A stretch of DNA of 64,000 nt from Kutzneria viridogrisea. GTDB lineage: Bacteria; Actinomycetota; Actinomycetes; Mycobacteriales; Pseudonocardiaceae. The first letter of the stretch is position 1. Each line of letters begins with the position of its first letter. The notes under the pieces are model-generated. The model worked only from the letters and a program-made list of their open reading frames with translations, did not search any database and was not told the DNA's origin. The stretch lies in the NCBI GenBank assembly GCA_014138725.1, contig JACJID010000004.1, positions 992,001 through 1,056,000 of the forward strand. The letters are read 5' to 3'. Positions 1 to 10,386 of this stretch are shown one piece after another. The position numbers were made by a program, and so were the translations under genes.

Positions 1-133
1 CCTCGGTCCACAGCTCAGTGGTCTTCTCCCCCGCCCTGGCCTTGGCGTTGAAGTACTCGTGCCCGTAGCGCGCGCCGAAATCGGCCACCGCGGACCGCAG
101 CGCCTGGCGCTCCTCGCTCTCGGTGAAACTCAT
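1..133 (-). CDS. acyl-CoA dehydrogenase, N-terminal fragment (cut by window edge)
   Basis: Only the first 44 codons are present. They read MSFTESEERQALRSAVADFG and then a stretch containing YGHEYFNAKA, which fits the N-terminal helical domain of an FAD-dependent acyl-CoA dehydrogenase. The ATG at 133 overlaps the TGA of the upstream biotin carboxylase gene by 4 bp (ATGA), so it is the last visible member of the operon starting at 7888. The operon already encodes another acyl-CoA dehydrogenase at 3677-4819, so this would be a second one. Family is inferred from a short fragment; the catalytic region lies outside the window. Confidence 0.75.
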   Translation of the reverse strand, partial: MSFTESEERQALRSAVADFGARYGHEYFNAKARAGEKTTELWTE

Positions 134-2073
134 GACTGGCTGCCCTCCGACGGTTCCACGACAGCGAGCACGGCGCCCGCCTCGACCTGTTGCCCGGGCC
201 GCACCACCAGCTGGGCGAGCACCCCGCTGGCCGCCGCGACAACCCGGTGTTCCATCTTCATCGCCTCCAGCACGAGCAGTTCCTCGCCCGCGCTGACCTG
301 TGCGCCCTCGGCCACGCTGACCCGCACCACGGTGCCGGGCATCGGCGCGACCGTGGCGCCCTCGGCCACCTTGTCCGCCGGGTCGGGGAACCTCGGCACG
401 ACGCCCAGGCTCACCGAGCCCTGCGCCGAGTCCACCACCACGACCTCACCGTGCCGGGACACCGCGAAGCTCTGCCGCAGGCCGTCCAGCTCCAGCACGA
501 CCTCGTCCGCGCTGGCCCGAACCAGTTGCGGCCCTTCGGGTACGACCAGGGCGCCGAGCCGGTCGAACCGGTAGTCCACGTCGATCCGCTCCTCGCCGAG
601 CAGGAAGCCGCGCCGCTGCGACTGGGAGGCCACGTTGCGCCAGCCCAGCGGCAGCCGCCCGCGACCGGCGTGCGCCAGCGCGATCGCCGCCGCCAGCGCA
701 CTGGGCCGCACATCGCGCACCAGCGGCTGGGCCAGCAGGTCCAGGCCGATCCGGTCCAGGTAGCCGGTGTCGGTGTCCCCAGCCAGGAATGCCTTGTCCC
801 GCAACACGTTCACCAGCAGGTCGCGATTGGTGAGCACGCCGTGGATCCGCGCCGAGGCCAGCGCGGCGGCGAGCCTGCGCGCGGCGGAGGCCCGGTCGGG
901 GCCCCACGCGATGACCTTCGCCAGCATCGGGTCGTAGTGCACGCCGACCACCGTGCCGTCCACGACCCCGCTGTCCAGCCGCAGGCCGTACCCGCTCGGC
1001 ACGGCGAACTCGGCGTCCACATCGGACAGTACGAACCGGTGCAGGGTCCCGCTCTGCGGGCGCCAGTCGTGCGCCGGGTCCTCCGCGTAGAGCCGGACCT
1101 CGATGGCGTGGCCGTTCGGGGTCGGCGGCTGCTCGGGCAGCGCCGCGCCCTCGGCGATGGCCAACTGCCAGCGGACCAGGTCCACCCCGTACACGCACTC
1201 GGTGACCGGGTGCTCGACCTGCAACCGGGTGTTGACCTCCAAGAAGTGGATGGTTCCCTTGGCGGACAACAGGAACTCCACCGTGCCCGCGCCGAAGTAG
1301 GAGATCGACCGGGCCGCGGCGACCGCCGCCGTGAACAGGCGCTCGCGGATCTGCGGCGTGACAGCGGGGCTCGGCGTCTCCTCGACGATCTTCTGGTGCC
1401 TGCGCTGGATGGAGCACTCGCGCTCGCCCAGTGCCCACACCGTGCCGTGCGAGTCGGCGAGGACCTGCACCTCCACGTGCCGCGCGCCCTCCAGCAGCGG
1501 CTCGCAGAACACCGTGCCGTCACCGAAGGCGGACTCGGCCTCGCGCCGCGCCGCCGCGACCTCCTCGGGCAGGTCGGCGAGCACGCGCACCACGCGCATG
1601 CCGCGCCCGCCGCCACCGGCCGAAGCCTTGATCAGCACCGGCAGGTCGTCCTCGGTGACGGTCGCCGGGTCCAGCTCGGTGAGCACCGGAACACCTTCGG
1701 CGGCAACACGTTTCTTCGCCTCGACCTTGGAGCCCATCGCCTCGATCGACTCCGGCGAGGGACCCACCCAGGTCAACCCGGCCTCGAGCACGGCGCGGGC
1801 GAACCCAGCGTTCTCCGACAGGAAGCCGTAACCGGGGTGCACGGCATCGGCACCGGCCGCGCGCGCGGCCTCGATCACCGCCTCGGCGCGCAGGTAGGTC
1901 TGCGCGGGCGTCGCTCCGGGCAGCCGCACGGCGTGGTCGGCCTCGGCCACGAAGGGCGTGTCGGCGTCGGGGTCGGAGTAGACCGCCACCGGGGAGATGC
2001 CCAGCGCGCGGCAGGACCGGAACACCCGGCGGGCGATCTCGCCCCGGTTGGCAACAAGAAGTCGCGTGATCAT
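130..2073 (-). CDS. acyl-CoA carboxylase alpha subunit (biotin carboxylase + BCCP), MCC/GCC type
   Basis: 647-residue ATP-dependent biotin carboxylase fused to a biotin carboxyl carrier domain. It begins MITRLLVANRGEIARRV, the classic biotin-carboxylase N-terminus; the ATP-grasp glycine loop (SAGGGGRGM) lies near residue 160. The biotinylation motif EAMKMEH is near the C-terminus, with the lysine as acceptor. It would charge biotin with carbonate and pass it to the carboxyltransferase encoded just upstream (2079-3677), with 5 bp between the genes. Length and order (BC, linker, BCCP) match the alpha subunits of methylcrotonyl-, geranyl- and propionyl-CoA carboxylases; the beta partner points to the methylcrotonyl/geranyl type. 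The stop overlaps the next gene by 4 bp. Confidence 0.93.
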   Translation of the reverse strand: MITRLLVANRGEIARRVFRSCRALGISPVAVYSDPDADTPFVAEADHAVRLPGATPAQTYLRAEAVIEAARAAGADAVHPGYGFLSENAGFARAVLEAGLTWVGPSPESIEAMGSKVEAKKRVAAEGVPVLTELDPATVTEDDLPVLIKASAGGGGRGMRVVRVLADLPEEVAAARREAESAFGDGTVFCEPLLEGARHVEVQVLADSHGTVWALGERECSIQRRHQKIVEETPSPAVTPQIRERLFTAAVAAARSISYFGAGTVEFLLSAKGTIHFLEVNTRLQVEHPVTECVYGVDLVRWQLAIAEGAALPEQPPTPNGHAIEVRLYAEDPAHDWRPQSGTLHRFVLSDVDAEFAVPSGYGLRLDSGVVDGTVVGVHYDPMLAKVIAWGPDRASAARRLAAALASARIHGVLTNRDLLVNVLRDKAFLAGDTDTGYLDRIGLDLLAQPLVRDVRPSALAAAIALAHAGRGRLPLGWRNVASQSQRRGFLLGEERIDVDYRFDRLGALVVPEGPQLVRASADEVVLELDGLRQSFAVSRHGEVVVVDSAQGSVSLGVVPRFPDPADKVAEGATVAPMPGTVVRVSVAEGAQVSAGEELLVLEAMKMEHRVVAAASGVLAQLVVRPGQQVEAGAVLAVVEPSEGSQS

Positions 2074-2078
2074 CCCAC

Positions 2079-3676
<1,598 letters not shown>

Positions 3677-3677
<1 letters not shown>

Positions 3678-4819
3678 CAGGCGAACCCCATCCGGCGCGC
3701 GGCCAGCTCGGTGAGCACCTCGGTGGTACCGCCACCGATGCCCAGGATCCTCGCGTCTCGGTAGTGCCGTTCCACTTCGGACTCCCGCAGGTACCCGGCG
3801 CCACCGTGCAGTTGCACCGCCGCGTCGACCACGTAGTCGCAGGCGGCCACCGCGGCGTTCTTGGCCATGCAGACCTGCGCAACGACCTCCTGCCCGGCGG
3901 CGATCCGCACCGCCACCTCGCGCGCATAGGTGCGAGCCAGCTCGATGCGCTGGGCCATCTCCACCAGCCGGTGCTTGACCACCTGGCGGGTGATCACCGG
4001 CCGGTCGAAGGTGACGCGGTTGCGCACGTAGTCCACGGTCAGGTCCAGGCAGCGCTGCGCGGTGGCGTAGGCCTGCACCGCAAGGGAGATCCGCTCCACC
4101 TGGAACTGGTTCATCAGCAGGGCGAAGCCGCCGTTCTCCGGTCCGACCAGGTTGGCCGCCGGCACGCGGGCGTCCACGAAGGACAGTTCCGCGGTGTCCG
4201 AGCAGTGCCAGCCCATCTTCTCCAGTCGGCGGCTCGCGCCGAAGCCCGGCGTGCCGCGCTCCACCACCAGCAGGCTGATCCCGGCGTGTCCCGGCCCACC
4301 GGTGCGCACGACGGTCGTCACGAAGTCGGCGCGGGCACCGGAGGTGATGAACATCTTGGCACCGTTGACGATGTAGTGGTCGCCCTCCCGCACGGCACGG
4401 GTGCGGATCGAGGCCACGTCCGAGCCGCCGTCGGGCTCGGTCACGCCCAGCGAACCGATCTTCTCCCCGGCCAGGGTGGGCCGCACGAAGCGGTCGATCA
4501 GCTGGGGATCGCCCGCGTCCACGATGTGCGGCACCGCGATGCCGTGCGTCATCAGCCCGGCCACCAGCCCGGAGGAGCCGCCCGCCTGGATCAGTTCCTC
4601 GGTGGCCACGACCGTGTCCAGCAGATCGCCACCGCTGCCGCCGACCTTCTCGTCGAAACCGATGCCCAGCAGGCCCATGTCGGCCGCGGTGCGGTGCAGG
4701 GCACGGGGCAGCTCGCCGTCGCGCTCCCACTGGTCCAGGTTGGGCCGCACCTCGCGCTGCACGAAGGCCCGCACGGTCTCGCGCAGCTGGCGCCGCTCGT
4801 CTGTCTCAAAAGGACTCAC
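3677..4819 (-). CDS. acyl-CoA dehydrogenase
   Basis: 380-residue FAD-dependent acyl-CoA dehydrogenase. Visible signatures are GSLGVTEPDGGSD (flavin/substrate-binding segment), a KMFITSGARAD segment, and a C-terminal region ending in ARILGIGGGTTEVLTELAAR, where acyl-CoA dehydrogenases bind FAD and CoA. The GTG at 4819 was chosen because it overlaps the upstream stop as GTGA and yields [16 protein letters not shown], a good N-terminus; an ATG further upstream would run well into the preceding gene. In the operon it would make the 2-enoyl-CoA consumed by the carboxylase (isovaleryl-CoA or citronellyl-CoA dehydrogenase-like role). Substrate is inferred from context. Confidence 0.9.
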
Positions 4820-6489
4820 AGGTCCACCTCGATGGATCGCAGCCACTCGCCGAGGGCCTTGGCCTGGGGGTCGAAACGGGTGCTGGAGGACACGCCCTCA
4901 CCGAGCAGTCCCTTGATCACGAAGTTGACGGCCCGCAGGTTGGGCAGCGGGAACCGGTGCACCTCAAGGCCTGCCAGCTCGGGCAGCAGATCGCGCAGCC
5001 GGGCCGTGGTCAGCGCGGAGCTGAGCACCTGGTAGCCCAGGTCGTCGCGGGCCCAGACGCCGAGGTTGGCGTCCCCGCCCTTGTCCCCCGACCGCGCGCC
5101 GAACAGCTCGCCGAGCCGGACTCGCCTGCCCAGCAAGGGTTCGTACCGCTCGGGGCCGTCATCGGGAAGGGTCTGCGCCACGGGTGCGGTCAGCGCGGGC
5201 GAGGGCACGTCGATGTGCGCGCCGTTGCCGAAGATGGCGGTCTGCACCAGCGCCTGCTGCGGCACATACGCGGCCGAGTAGACGCCGAACGGGGTGGCGT
5301 CGCTGGGCGGTGCGGTGACGTGGAAGCCGGGGTAGGAGGCCAGCGCGAGCTCGATCGCGGCCTGGGAGAAGGCGCGGCCGGACCGCTTGCCGTCGGCGTC
5401 CTTGATGGTGACGTGCAGCAGCGCGCTGGCCGCCTCCTCGGTGTCCGCCCCGGGCTCACCGGTGCGGGCCAGGGCCCAGGTCACGCCCTCAGCCCCGACG
5501 CGCTCGGTCAGCTGGCGGCGCACCAGGTCCGCCTTCGCGTCCACGTCCAGTCCACAGAGGACGAACGTGGTGGCGTTGCGGAAGCCGCCGATCCGGTTCA
5601 GGCACACCTTGGCCTCCGAGGGCGGCGGATCACCGCGCACGCCGGAGATCCGCACGCGGTCGGCGCCCTGCTGGCTGAGCTGGATGGTGTCGAACCGGGT
5701 GACCACGTCGGGGCCGAGGTAGTTCGGGCCACCGATCTCGTAGAGCAGTTGTGCCGTAACGGTTTCCACCGTGACGGCCCCACCGGTACCGGCGTGCTTG
5801 GTGATCACCGACGAGCCGTCGGCGTGCAGCTCGGCGAGCGGGAAACCGGGGTGGCCCAGGTCCTCGATCTCGGTGAAGAAGGAGTAGTTGCCGCCGGTGG
5901 CCTGCGCACCGCACTCCAGCACGTGCCCGGCCACGGTGGCCCCGGCCAGCGCGTCCCACTGGTCGCGGCCCCAGCGGAAGTGCGCGGCGGCCGGTCCGAC
6001 CACCAGCGAGGCGTCGGTGACCCGCCCGGTGACCACGATGTCGGCCCCGCCCTTGATCGCCTCGCAGATGCCCCAGGCACCGAGGTAGGCGTTGGCGGTC
6101 AGCACCCCGCCGAAGCCGAACTCCTCGGCGCGCGGGCGCAGGTCGTCACCCTCCACGTAGGCCACCGACACGTCGATGCCCAGTCGCCGTGCCAGCTTGC
6201 CGATCGCCTCGGCCAGCCCGGCCGGGTTCAGCCCACCCGCGTTGGTGACGACCCGCACGCCGCGGTCCGCGACCAGCCCCAGCGATCCCTCCAGCTGGCG
6301 CAGGAAGGTCTTGGCGTAGCCGCCTTCGGGGTTCTTCAGCAGGTCACGACCGAGGATGAGCATGGTCAGCTCGGCCAGGTAGTCGCCGGTGAGCACGTCC
6401 AGCGGCCCACCCTCGAGCATCTCGCGGAACGCCGAGAACCGGTCCCCGTAGAAGCCGGAGGCGTTGCCCACGCGCAGTACGTCGGTCAC
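4816..6489 (-). CDS. AtuA-like protein (acyclic terpene utilization family, DUF1446)
   Basis: 557-residue cytoplasmic protein of the AtuA/DUF1446 family. The N-terminus contains [10 protein letters not shown] and later [37 protein letters not shown] and a [16 protein letters not shown] segment, all typical of the family. AtuA is required for citronellol/geraniol catabolism in Pseudomonas, but its reaction is unknown. It sits between the acyl-CoA dehydrogenase and the DinB-like gene, with GTGA overlaps on both sides. Start is GTG 6489, coupled to the upstream stop. The pairing with an MCC/GCC-type carboxylase supports a branched-acyl or terpenoid pathway. Confidence 0.88.
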   Translation of the reverse strand: MTDVLRVGNASGFYGDRFSAFREMLEGGPLDVLTGDYLAELTMLILGRDLLKNPEGGYAKTFLRQLEGSLGLVADRGVRVVTNAGGLNPAGLAEAIGKLARRLGIDVSVAYVEGDDLRPRAEEFGFGGVLTANAYLGAWGICEAIKGGADIVVTGRVTDASLVVGPAAAHFRWGRDQWDALAGATVAGHVLECGAQATGGNYSFFTEIEDLGHPGFPLAELHADGSSVITKHAGTGGAVTVETVTAQLLYEIGGPNYLGPDVVTRFDTIQLSQQGADRVRISGVRGDPPPSEAKVCLNRIGGFRNATTFVLCGLDVDAKADLVRRQLTERVGAEGVTWALARTGEPGADTEEAASALLHVTIKDADGKRSGRAFSQAAIELALASYPGFHVTAPPSDATPFGVYSAAYVPQQALVQTAIFGNGAHIDVPSPALTAPVAQTLPDDGPERYEPLLGRRVRLGELFGARSGDKGGDANLGVWARDDLGYQVLSSALTTARLRDLLPELAGLEVHRFPLPNLRAVNFVIKGLLGEGVSSSTRFDPQAKALGEWLRSIEVDL

Positions 6490-7277
6490 GCGAACTCCCC
6501 CGCCTTGCGACCGGCACCGGGCGGACCGGCGAACGCCTGCGCCACGGCCAGCCACCGGTCGGCGGCCTCACCGCTGACCAGCAGCCGGAGGTCATCGCGG
6601 TGACGGCGCTGGGTGACGAGCTGGCAGAAGTCCAGTGCGGGCCCGCTCACCCGGTTGGCGGCGTCCTCGGGGCCCCAGGTCCACAGCGTGCCGTCGGGCC
6701 CGGTCAACTCCACCCGCACCGGCTCGCTGGGTGGCTCGGATCCGTTGATCTGGAAGGAGAAACCGAGTGTCCGCACGCCGATGTGCGCCACGTGGCGCAG
6801 CCTGGCCGTCGGCTGGCGGTGGATCCCGAAGGTGTCGGCGAGGTCCTGGCCGTGCGCCCAGGTCTCCATGATCCGCGCGGTGGCCATGGAGGCCACGCTC
6901 ATCGGCGGCCCGAACCAGGGCAGCTTGTCCCCCGCCGGGACGGCCCTGAGCGCGGTCAGCAGCTCGCCGCGCACCGAGCGCCAGTCGGCAAGCAGTTCGG
7001 CGGGCGGCAGTTGGGCGCCCGCCTCGGCTGCCTCGTCCACGAACCCGGTGGGATTGGCCAAGGCCTGGTTGAGCGCCTCGGCGAAGCCCCCCGGGTTGGT
7101 GGCCGCCAGCAGCGCCTGCCGGTCGGTCCAGGCCAGATGCGCCACCTGGTGGGCCACCGTCCACCCGGCGGCGGGGGTGGGCCGCTGCCACTGGTCCGCG
7201 CTCAGCGGGGCGACCAGCGCGTCCACCTCGGCGCTCTCGGCTTCCAGGTCGGCAAGCAGTCCGGTCAGATCGGTCAC
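6486..7277 (-). CDS. DinB-like / maleylpyruvate isomerase-type protein (TIGR03084-like)
   Basis: 263-residue protein with an N-terminal four-helix DinB-type domain. The segment containing [15 protein letters not shown] carries histidines expected to bind a metal, and METWAHGQD near residue 140 supplies another conserved histidine. The C-terminal part resembles the SCP2-like tail of actinobacterial mycothiol-dependent maleylpyruvate isomerase relatives. Reaction unknown. GTG 7277 overlaps the TetR stop (GTGA), so it is the second gene of the operon. Its position beside an AtuA-like gene matches the TIGR03084 family as I remember it, so I infer a role in the same catabolic route. Confidence 0.8.
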   Translation of the reverse strand: MTDLTGLLADLEAESAEVDALVAPLSADQWQRPTPAAGWTVAHQVAHLAWTDRQALLAATNPGGFAEALNQALANPTGFVDEAAEAGAQLPPAELLADWRSVRGELLTALRAVPAGDKLPWFGPPMSVASMATARIMETWAHGQDLADTFGIHRQPTARLRHVAHIGVRTLGFSFQINGSEPPSEPVRVELTGPDGTLWTWGPEDAANRVSGPALDFCQLVTQRRHRDDLRLLVSGEAADRWLAVAQAFAGPPGAGRKAGEFA

Positions 7278-7888
7278 GACCGCTCCTCCACAAGTGCGCT
7301 GTCGAGCATCGCGGCCCACCGGCGGACGATCTTGGCCCGGCGCCGCGAGTCATCGGTCAACTGGTTGGCCAGCGCCAAGCCCCTGGCCAGGTCGAGGGTG
7401 GCCTGCACGGCCTCGCGCACGCCCGCGCGGGACTCGTCGGCGCCCAGCAGGTCCACGGCCAGCCGGTGGCACTCGCGGCCCAGCCGCACCTCCAGGGCCA
7501 CCACCACCTGCTTGAGGTCGGGGTCGGTGCGGGCCGCGACCCACAGCTCCAGGGCCGCGGTGAACATCGGGCTGGCGTAGAAGTCGGCGATCAGCTCCAC
7601 CACCGCGCGGGTGCGGTCCGGCCTGGCGCGCACCGCGTCGGCCCGTGCCAGCAACTGCTCGGCGCTCTGCGCGCCGACGTGCTCCACCGCGGCGGTGACC
7701 AGCTCGTTGCGGGTGCGGAAGTGGTGCAGCTGCGCGCCCCGGGAGACCCCGGCCAGCTCGGCGACCGCCGTAGTCGTGGTGCCCGACCAGCCGTGCGCCA
7801 CCAGGCACTCGACGGTGGCCTCCATGAGCTTGCGCCGCGTCTCGCGGCTGCGGTCGGCCTGCCGCTGCCTGGTCAGTTCGGGGGCCAT
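7274..7888 (-). CDS. TetR/AcrR-family regulator heading the catabolic operon
   Basis: 204 residues with an N-terminal TetR helix-turn-helix: [20 protein letters not shown] followed by [18 protein letters not shown]. The C-terminal two thirds is a helical ligand-binding domain. It is the first gene of the minus-strand operon and overlaps the next gene by GTGA, so it is probably autoregulatory. A dyad lies 26-51 bp upstream of its start, between it and the divergent gene at 7957. Probable effectors are the acyl-CoAs handled by the operon (inference). Confidence 0.92.
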   Translation of the reverse strand: MAPELTRQRQADRSRETRRKLMEATVECLVAHGWSGTTTTAVAELAGVSRGAQLHHFRTRNELVTAAVEHVGAQSAEQLLARADAVRARPDRTRAVVELIADFYASPMFTAALELWVAARTDPDLKQVVVALEVRLGRECHRLAVDLLGADESRAGVREAVQATLDLARGLALANQLTDDSRRRAKIVRRWAAMLDSALVEERS

Positions 7889-7913
7889 GCAGCCGAGTGT
7901 GGCCCCGCTACTA

Positions 7914-7939
7914 ACAAACAGTCAAGACTGAATGTTTGT
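7914..7939. promoter_or_regulatory. candidate TetR operator in divergent promoter region
   Basis: A perfect inverted repeat ACAAACA (7914-7920) / TGTTTGT (7933-7939) overlaps a second dyad CAGTC-aa-GACTG (7919-7930). It lies in the 68-bp gap between the TetR gene and the plus-strand gene at 7957. The candidate -10 of the latter, TAGACT (7945-7950), starts 6 bp to the right. Position and symmetry fit a TetR-family operator; binding is inferred. Confidence 0.6.
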
Positions 7940-7956
7940 ACCGGTAGACTGCGCCC

Positions 7957-8541
7957 GTGGGCTCCTCCTGGGACTGGACGCTGTGGCTGCGCGACGCGCG
8001 CGCGGTTGACGCCGCCGTGCTCGACTTCGTGCGCGGGGCCGAGGCGGCCGGGCACCTCGACACGCTCGAACTCGACCTGTACGTCACTGGCAGGCAGGTG
8101 TCGATGAGCATGTCGCGCAGGGCCGAGGGGACCTTGCACCCCGTGGTGACCGAACTCTGGCTGACGACCGCCGAGCGGCACGGCGCCCTGTTCGGGCGGG
8201 TGAGCGACGAGTGGTCCGACGAACAGGTGTGGCGCCTGCTCAGCGACCCACTGGGCGAACAGGTGCCCGCGGTCGGCCGGTGGCCGGAACTGCTGGGCTG
8301 GTGGACCTACTTCGGCGCGGAGCGCGCCGGCGCACTGCCCCCGTTGCCCACGGGCGTGCCGGCCACCGTGCGGCCCACCGCGGGCGGCGGCGCCGTGCTG
8401 GCACTGCTCGAGGAGGCGACCGCCCTGGACGAACTCGAGTTCGAGCGGGTGCATCGGGTGCTGTTGGACAGCCAGGCCAGTCGCACGGAGGCCGCCAGTC
8501 ACGCTGCAAGCAACTGGCGACCCCCGTGCGACCTACCGTGA
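7957..8541 (+). CDS. hypothetical protein
   Basis: 194-residue soluble protein starting GSSWDWTLWLRDARAVDAAV, rich in Trp, Glu and Leu, without signal peptide, membrane segment or a motif I recognise. It is divergent from the TetR operon. The start GTG at 7957 lies 6 nt after a good -10 hexamer (TAGACT, 7945-7950), which suggests a leaderless transcript; no Shine-Dalgarno is visible. The candidate TetR operator overlaps the -35 region, so it may be co-regulated with the catabolic operon. Codon bias is normal for the window, supporting a real gene. Confidence 0.7.
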   Translation: MGSSWDWTLWLRDARAVDAAVLDFVRGAEAAGHLDTLELDLYVTGRQVSMSMSRRAEGTLHPVVTELWLTTAERHGALFGRVSDEWSDEQVWRLLSDPLGEQVPAVGRWPELLGWWTYFGAERAGALPPLPTGVPATVRPTAGGGAVLALLEEATALDELEFERVHRVLLDSQASRTEAASHAASNWRPPCDLP

Positions 8542-8588
8542 GCCACTGGTCCGCGCGGTCAGGTCGGATCGCGGACAGTGACCAAGTC

Positions 8589-8921
8589 TCAGGCGGCGCC
8601 GACTCGCAGCAGCATGCCGGGCGTGCGGTCGTCGGGCAGCTCGATCAGCTCCGCGAGCACGCGGTGGGCAGCGCCCTCCGAGCTCCACAGGACCTGCGAG
8701 GGGGACAGGAAGTCCTCTTCCTCGCTGGGCATCCGCATGGCCAGCACGTCGTTCTCGTCGCGCAGCCACAGCACGTCGGTGACGTTGTCGTGGGCGCGGA
8801 CCCCGACCACTGCCGTGATCTCCCCACTGGAATCACACGGATTGATGAACTGGAAGCCACGATCGAGTAGCTCCCGCAATCTTGTCTCCACTGAGTGTGC
8901 CGACTCAGCCGAGGAGGTCAT
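8589..8921 (-). CDS. small hypothetical protein downstream of DUF397 gene
   Basis: 111 residues from ATG 8921 (MTSSAESAHSVETRLREL), acidic, no membrane segment. A beta-rich middle part (EITAVVGVRAHDNVTDVLWL) is visible but not assignable. The start lies 17 bp inside the 3' end of the DUF397 gene in another frame, so the two are probably translationally coupled; a longer version from further upstream would overlap more. Third gene of an XRE/DUF397 neighbourhood; function unknown. Confidence 0.6.
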   Translation of the reverse strand: MTSSAESAHSVETRLRELLDRGFQFINPCDSSGEITAVVGVRAHDNVTDVLWLRDENDVLAMRMPSEEEDFLSPSQVLWSSEGAAHRVLAELIELPDDRTPGMLLRVGAA

Positions 8922-9144
8922 CGAACTCGCCCTCTTTCGCACCAGCCAGGAAGGCTGCGATCTCCGCCTGCGTGTACACCAGCGCCGGCCCCTCGGGGAA
9001 TCGCGAGTTGCGCACCGCGATCCCCGCGGGACCTAATGATGCGACTTCGACACAATTGCCCACCGCGCCGCTGCGGGCGCTCTTGCGCCACACGGCCCCG
9101 GCGAGGTCGCTGGCCGACATCCCGTTGTGGATCTTCTGAGCCAT
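8905..9144 (-). CDS. DUF397 domain protein
   Basis: 79-residue DUF397 protein. The diagnostic pattern is present: a WRKSARSG segment followed by NCVEVA, then an AVRNSRFPEGPAL segment and the C-terminal FLAGAKEGEFD. DUF397 proteins are small partners of DUF5753/XRE regulators in actinomycetes (WhiJ-type developmental loci are the studied examples) and may act as antagonists of the DNA-binding protein. The matching XRE gene is immediately upstream at 9296-10174. ATG 9144 gives the standard family length. Confidence 0.88.
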   Translation of the reverse strand: MAQKIHNGMSASDLAGAVWRKSARSGAVGNCVEVASLGPAGIAVRNSRFPEGPALVYTQAEIAAFLAGAKEGEFDDLLG

Positions 9145-9180
9145 GGCCGCCCCCTCCGATTTTGCATTCTCTGGGTGCAA

Positions 9181-9248
9181 ATGCACGTGCATCGGGCCGT
9201 GCCGACCGAAGGTAGCACGGGCTGCGGCACTGGCACATGCACGTGCAT
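9181..9248. promoter_or_regulatory. two identical 12-bp palindromes upstream of DUF397 gene
   Basis: The perfect palindrome ATGCACGTGCAT occurs at 9181-9192 and again at 9237-9248, 56 bp apart start to start, in the 151-bp gap between the DUF397 start (9144) and the XRE stop (9296). Two identical 12-mers in a promoter-sized gap fit a regulator that binds at two sites. The natural candidate is the neighbouring XRE protein (inference). Confidence 0.55.
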
Positions 9249-9295
9249 CGCGTTCGACCAAAATTGGGCCATCGGGGTGGTTTCCCAACCAGGGC

Positions 9296-10174
9296 CTAAA
9301 GTTCGTCGCGCACCTTGATCAACATCTGCCTGCTGCCCTCGGGGGTGAGCGCGTCCACCATGAGCCGGTCCATCATCCGGCCGTACAGCTCGAACTCGGC
9401 CCGCTTGTCCAGGTACAACGCGCCGCTGAGGTGCTCGATGTAGACCAGGTTCGGCAGTTCGGCCTCGGCGAAGCGCAGCAACGTGAACGCTCCCTCGGCC
9501 CCGTACCCGCTCAGCGCGTACGGCACGACCTGGAGCACCACGTTGGAGCGCCTGGTCAGGTCCAGGATGTGCTCGATCTGGTCGAACATCACCCGCCTGC
9601 CGCCGATGGGCCTGCGCAGCACCGACTCGTCGATCACCGCCCAGAACCGGGGTGCGTCGGGGCGGAACAACAACTTCTGCCGCTGCATGCGCAGCGCGAC
9701 CCGGCGCTCCACGTCGGCGCTGGCCGCATCGGGACGCCCCCTGCTGGCGATGGCCAGCGCGTACTGCTCGGTCTGCATCAGCCCGGGCACGAACTGGAGT
9801 TCATAGCTCTGGATGCGCGACGCGGACTCCTCCAGGCCGACGTAGTCCTGGAACCAGTCGGGCATCAGGTCGTTGTAGCGGTGCCACCAGCCCGGTTCGT
9901 TGGACTGCTTGACCAGCGCCAGGAACATCTCGTGCTGGCCGGGATCGCTCACGCCGTACAACTTGAGCAGGTCCAGCACGTCCCGCTCCTTGAAACTGAC
10001 CCGCCCCAGCTCCAGCCTGCTGATTTTCGACTCGGAACCACGAATGGAGTAGCCCGCGTCCGCTCGGGTGATTTCCGCGGCCTCACGGAGCCTGCGCAAC
10101 TGCGCGCCGAGCATGATCCGGCGTGCGGTGGGACCGCCCGCACCAGCCGACTCGGCGGAACCACCAGCCGCCAT
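9296..10174 (-). CDS. XRE-family regulator with DUF5753 domain
   Basis: 292 residues. The N-terminal helix-turn-helix (residues about 18-75) holds LGAQLRRLREAAEITRADAG and ISRLELGRVSFKERDVLDLL. The rest is a DUF5753 domain, recognised by EPGWWHRYNDLMPDWFQDYV, ESASRIQSYELQFVPGLMQT and FWAVIDESVLRRPIGG. These proteins pair with DUF397 partners and regulate development or secondary metabolism in streptomycetes. ATG 10174 was chosen because upstream sequence reads as low-complexity non-coding. It is divergent from the methyltransferase at 10387. Confidence 0.93.
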   Translation of the reverse strand: MAAGGSAESAGAGGPTARRIMLGAQLRRLREAAEITRADAGYSIRGSESKISRLELGRVSFKERDVLDLLKLYGVSDPGQHEMFLALVKQSNEPGWWHRYNDLMPDWFQDYVGLEESASRIQSYELQFVPGLMQTEQYALAIASRGRPDAASADVERRVALRMQRQKLLFRPDAPRFWAVIDESVLRRPIGGRRVMFDQIEHILDLTRRSNVVLQVVPYALSGYGAEGAFTLLRFAEAELPNLVYIEHLSGALYLDKRAEFELYGRMMDRLMVDALTPEGSRQMLIKVRDEL

Positions 10175-10386
10175 TACCGCTCCTCCCAGCGCTGCACAGG
10201 GCCTCCAGGCCGTACCGCGCACCCCGGGTCGATCTTGCTCGGGGGCACGCCACGGGCGCTCCAACCTACACCGGCCAGCCGCCACGCCGACAACGCGCCA
10301 GCATTTACCACGGCAGCCACCACCCATACGCTGTGCCCCCGGTGATCGGCTGGTCGGCGATATCGCGAGGAGATGGTGAGACACTG

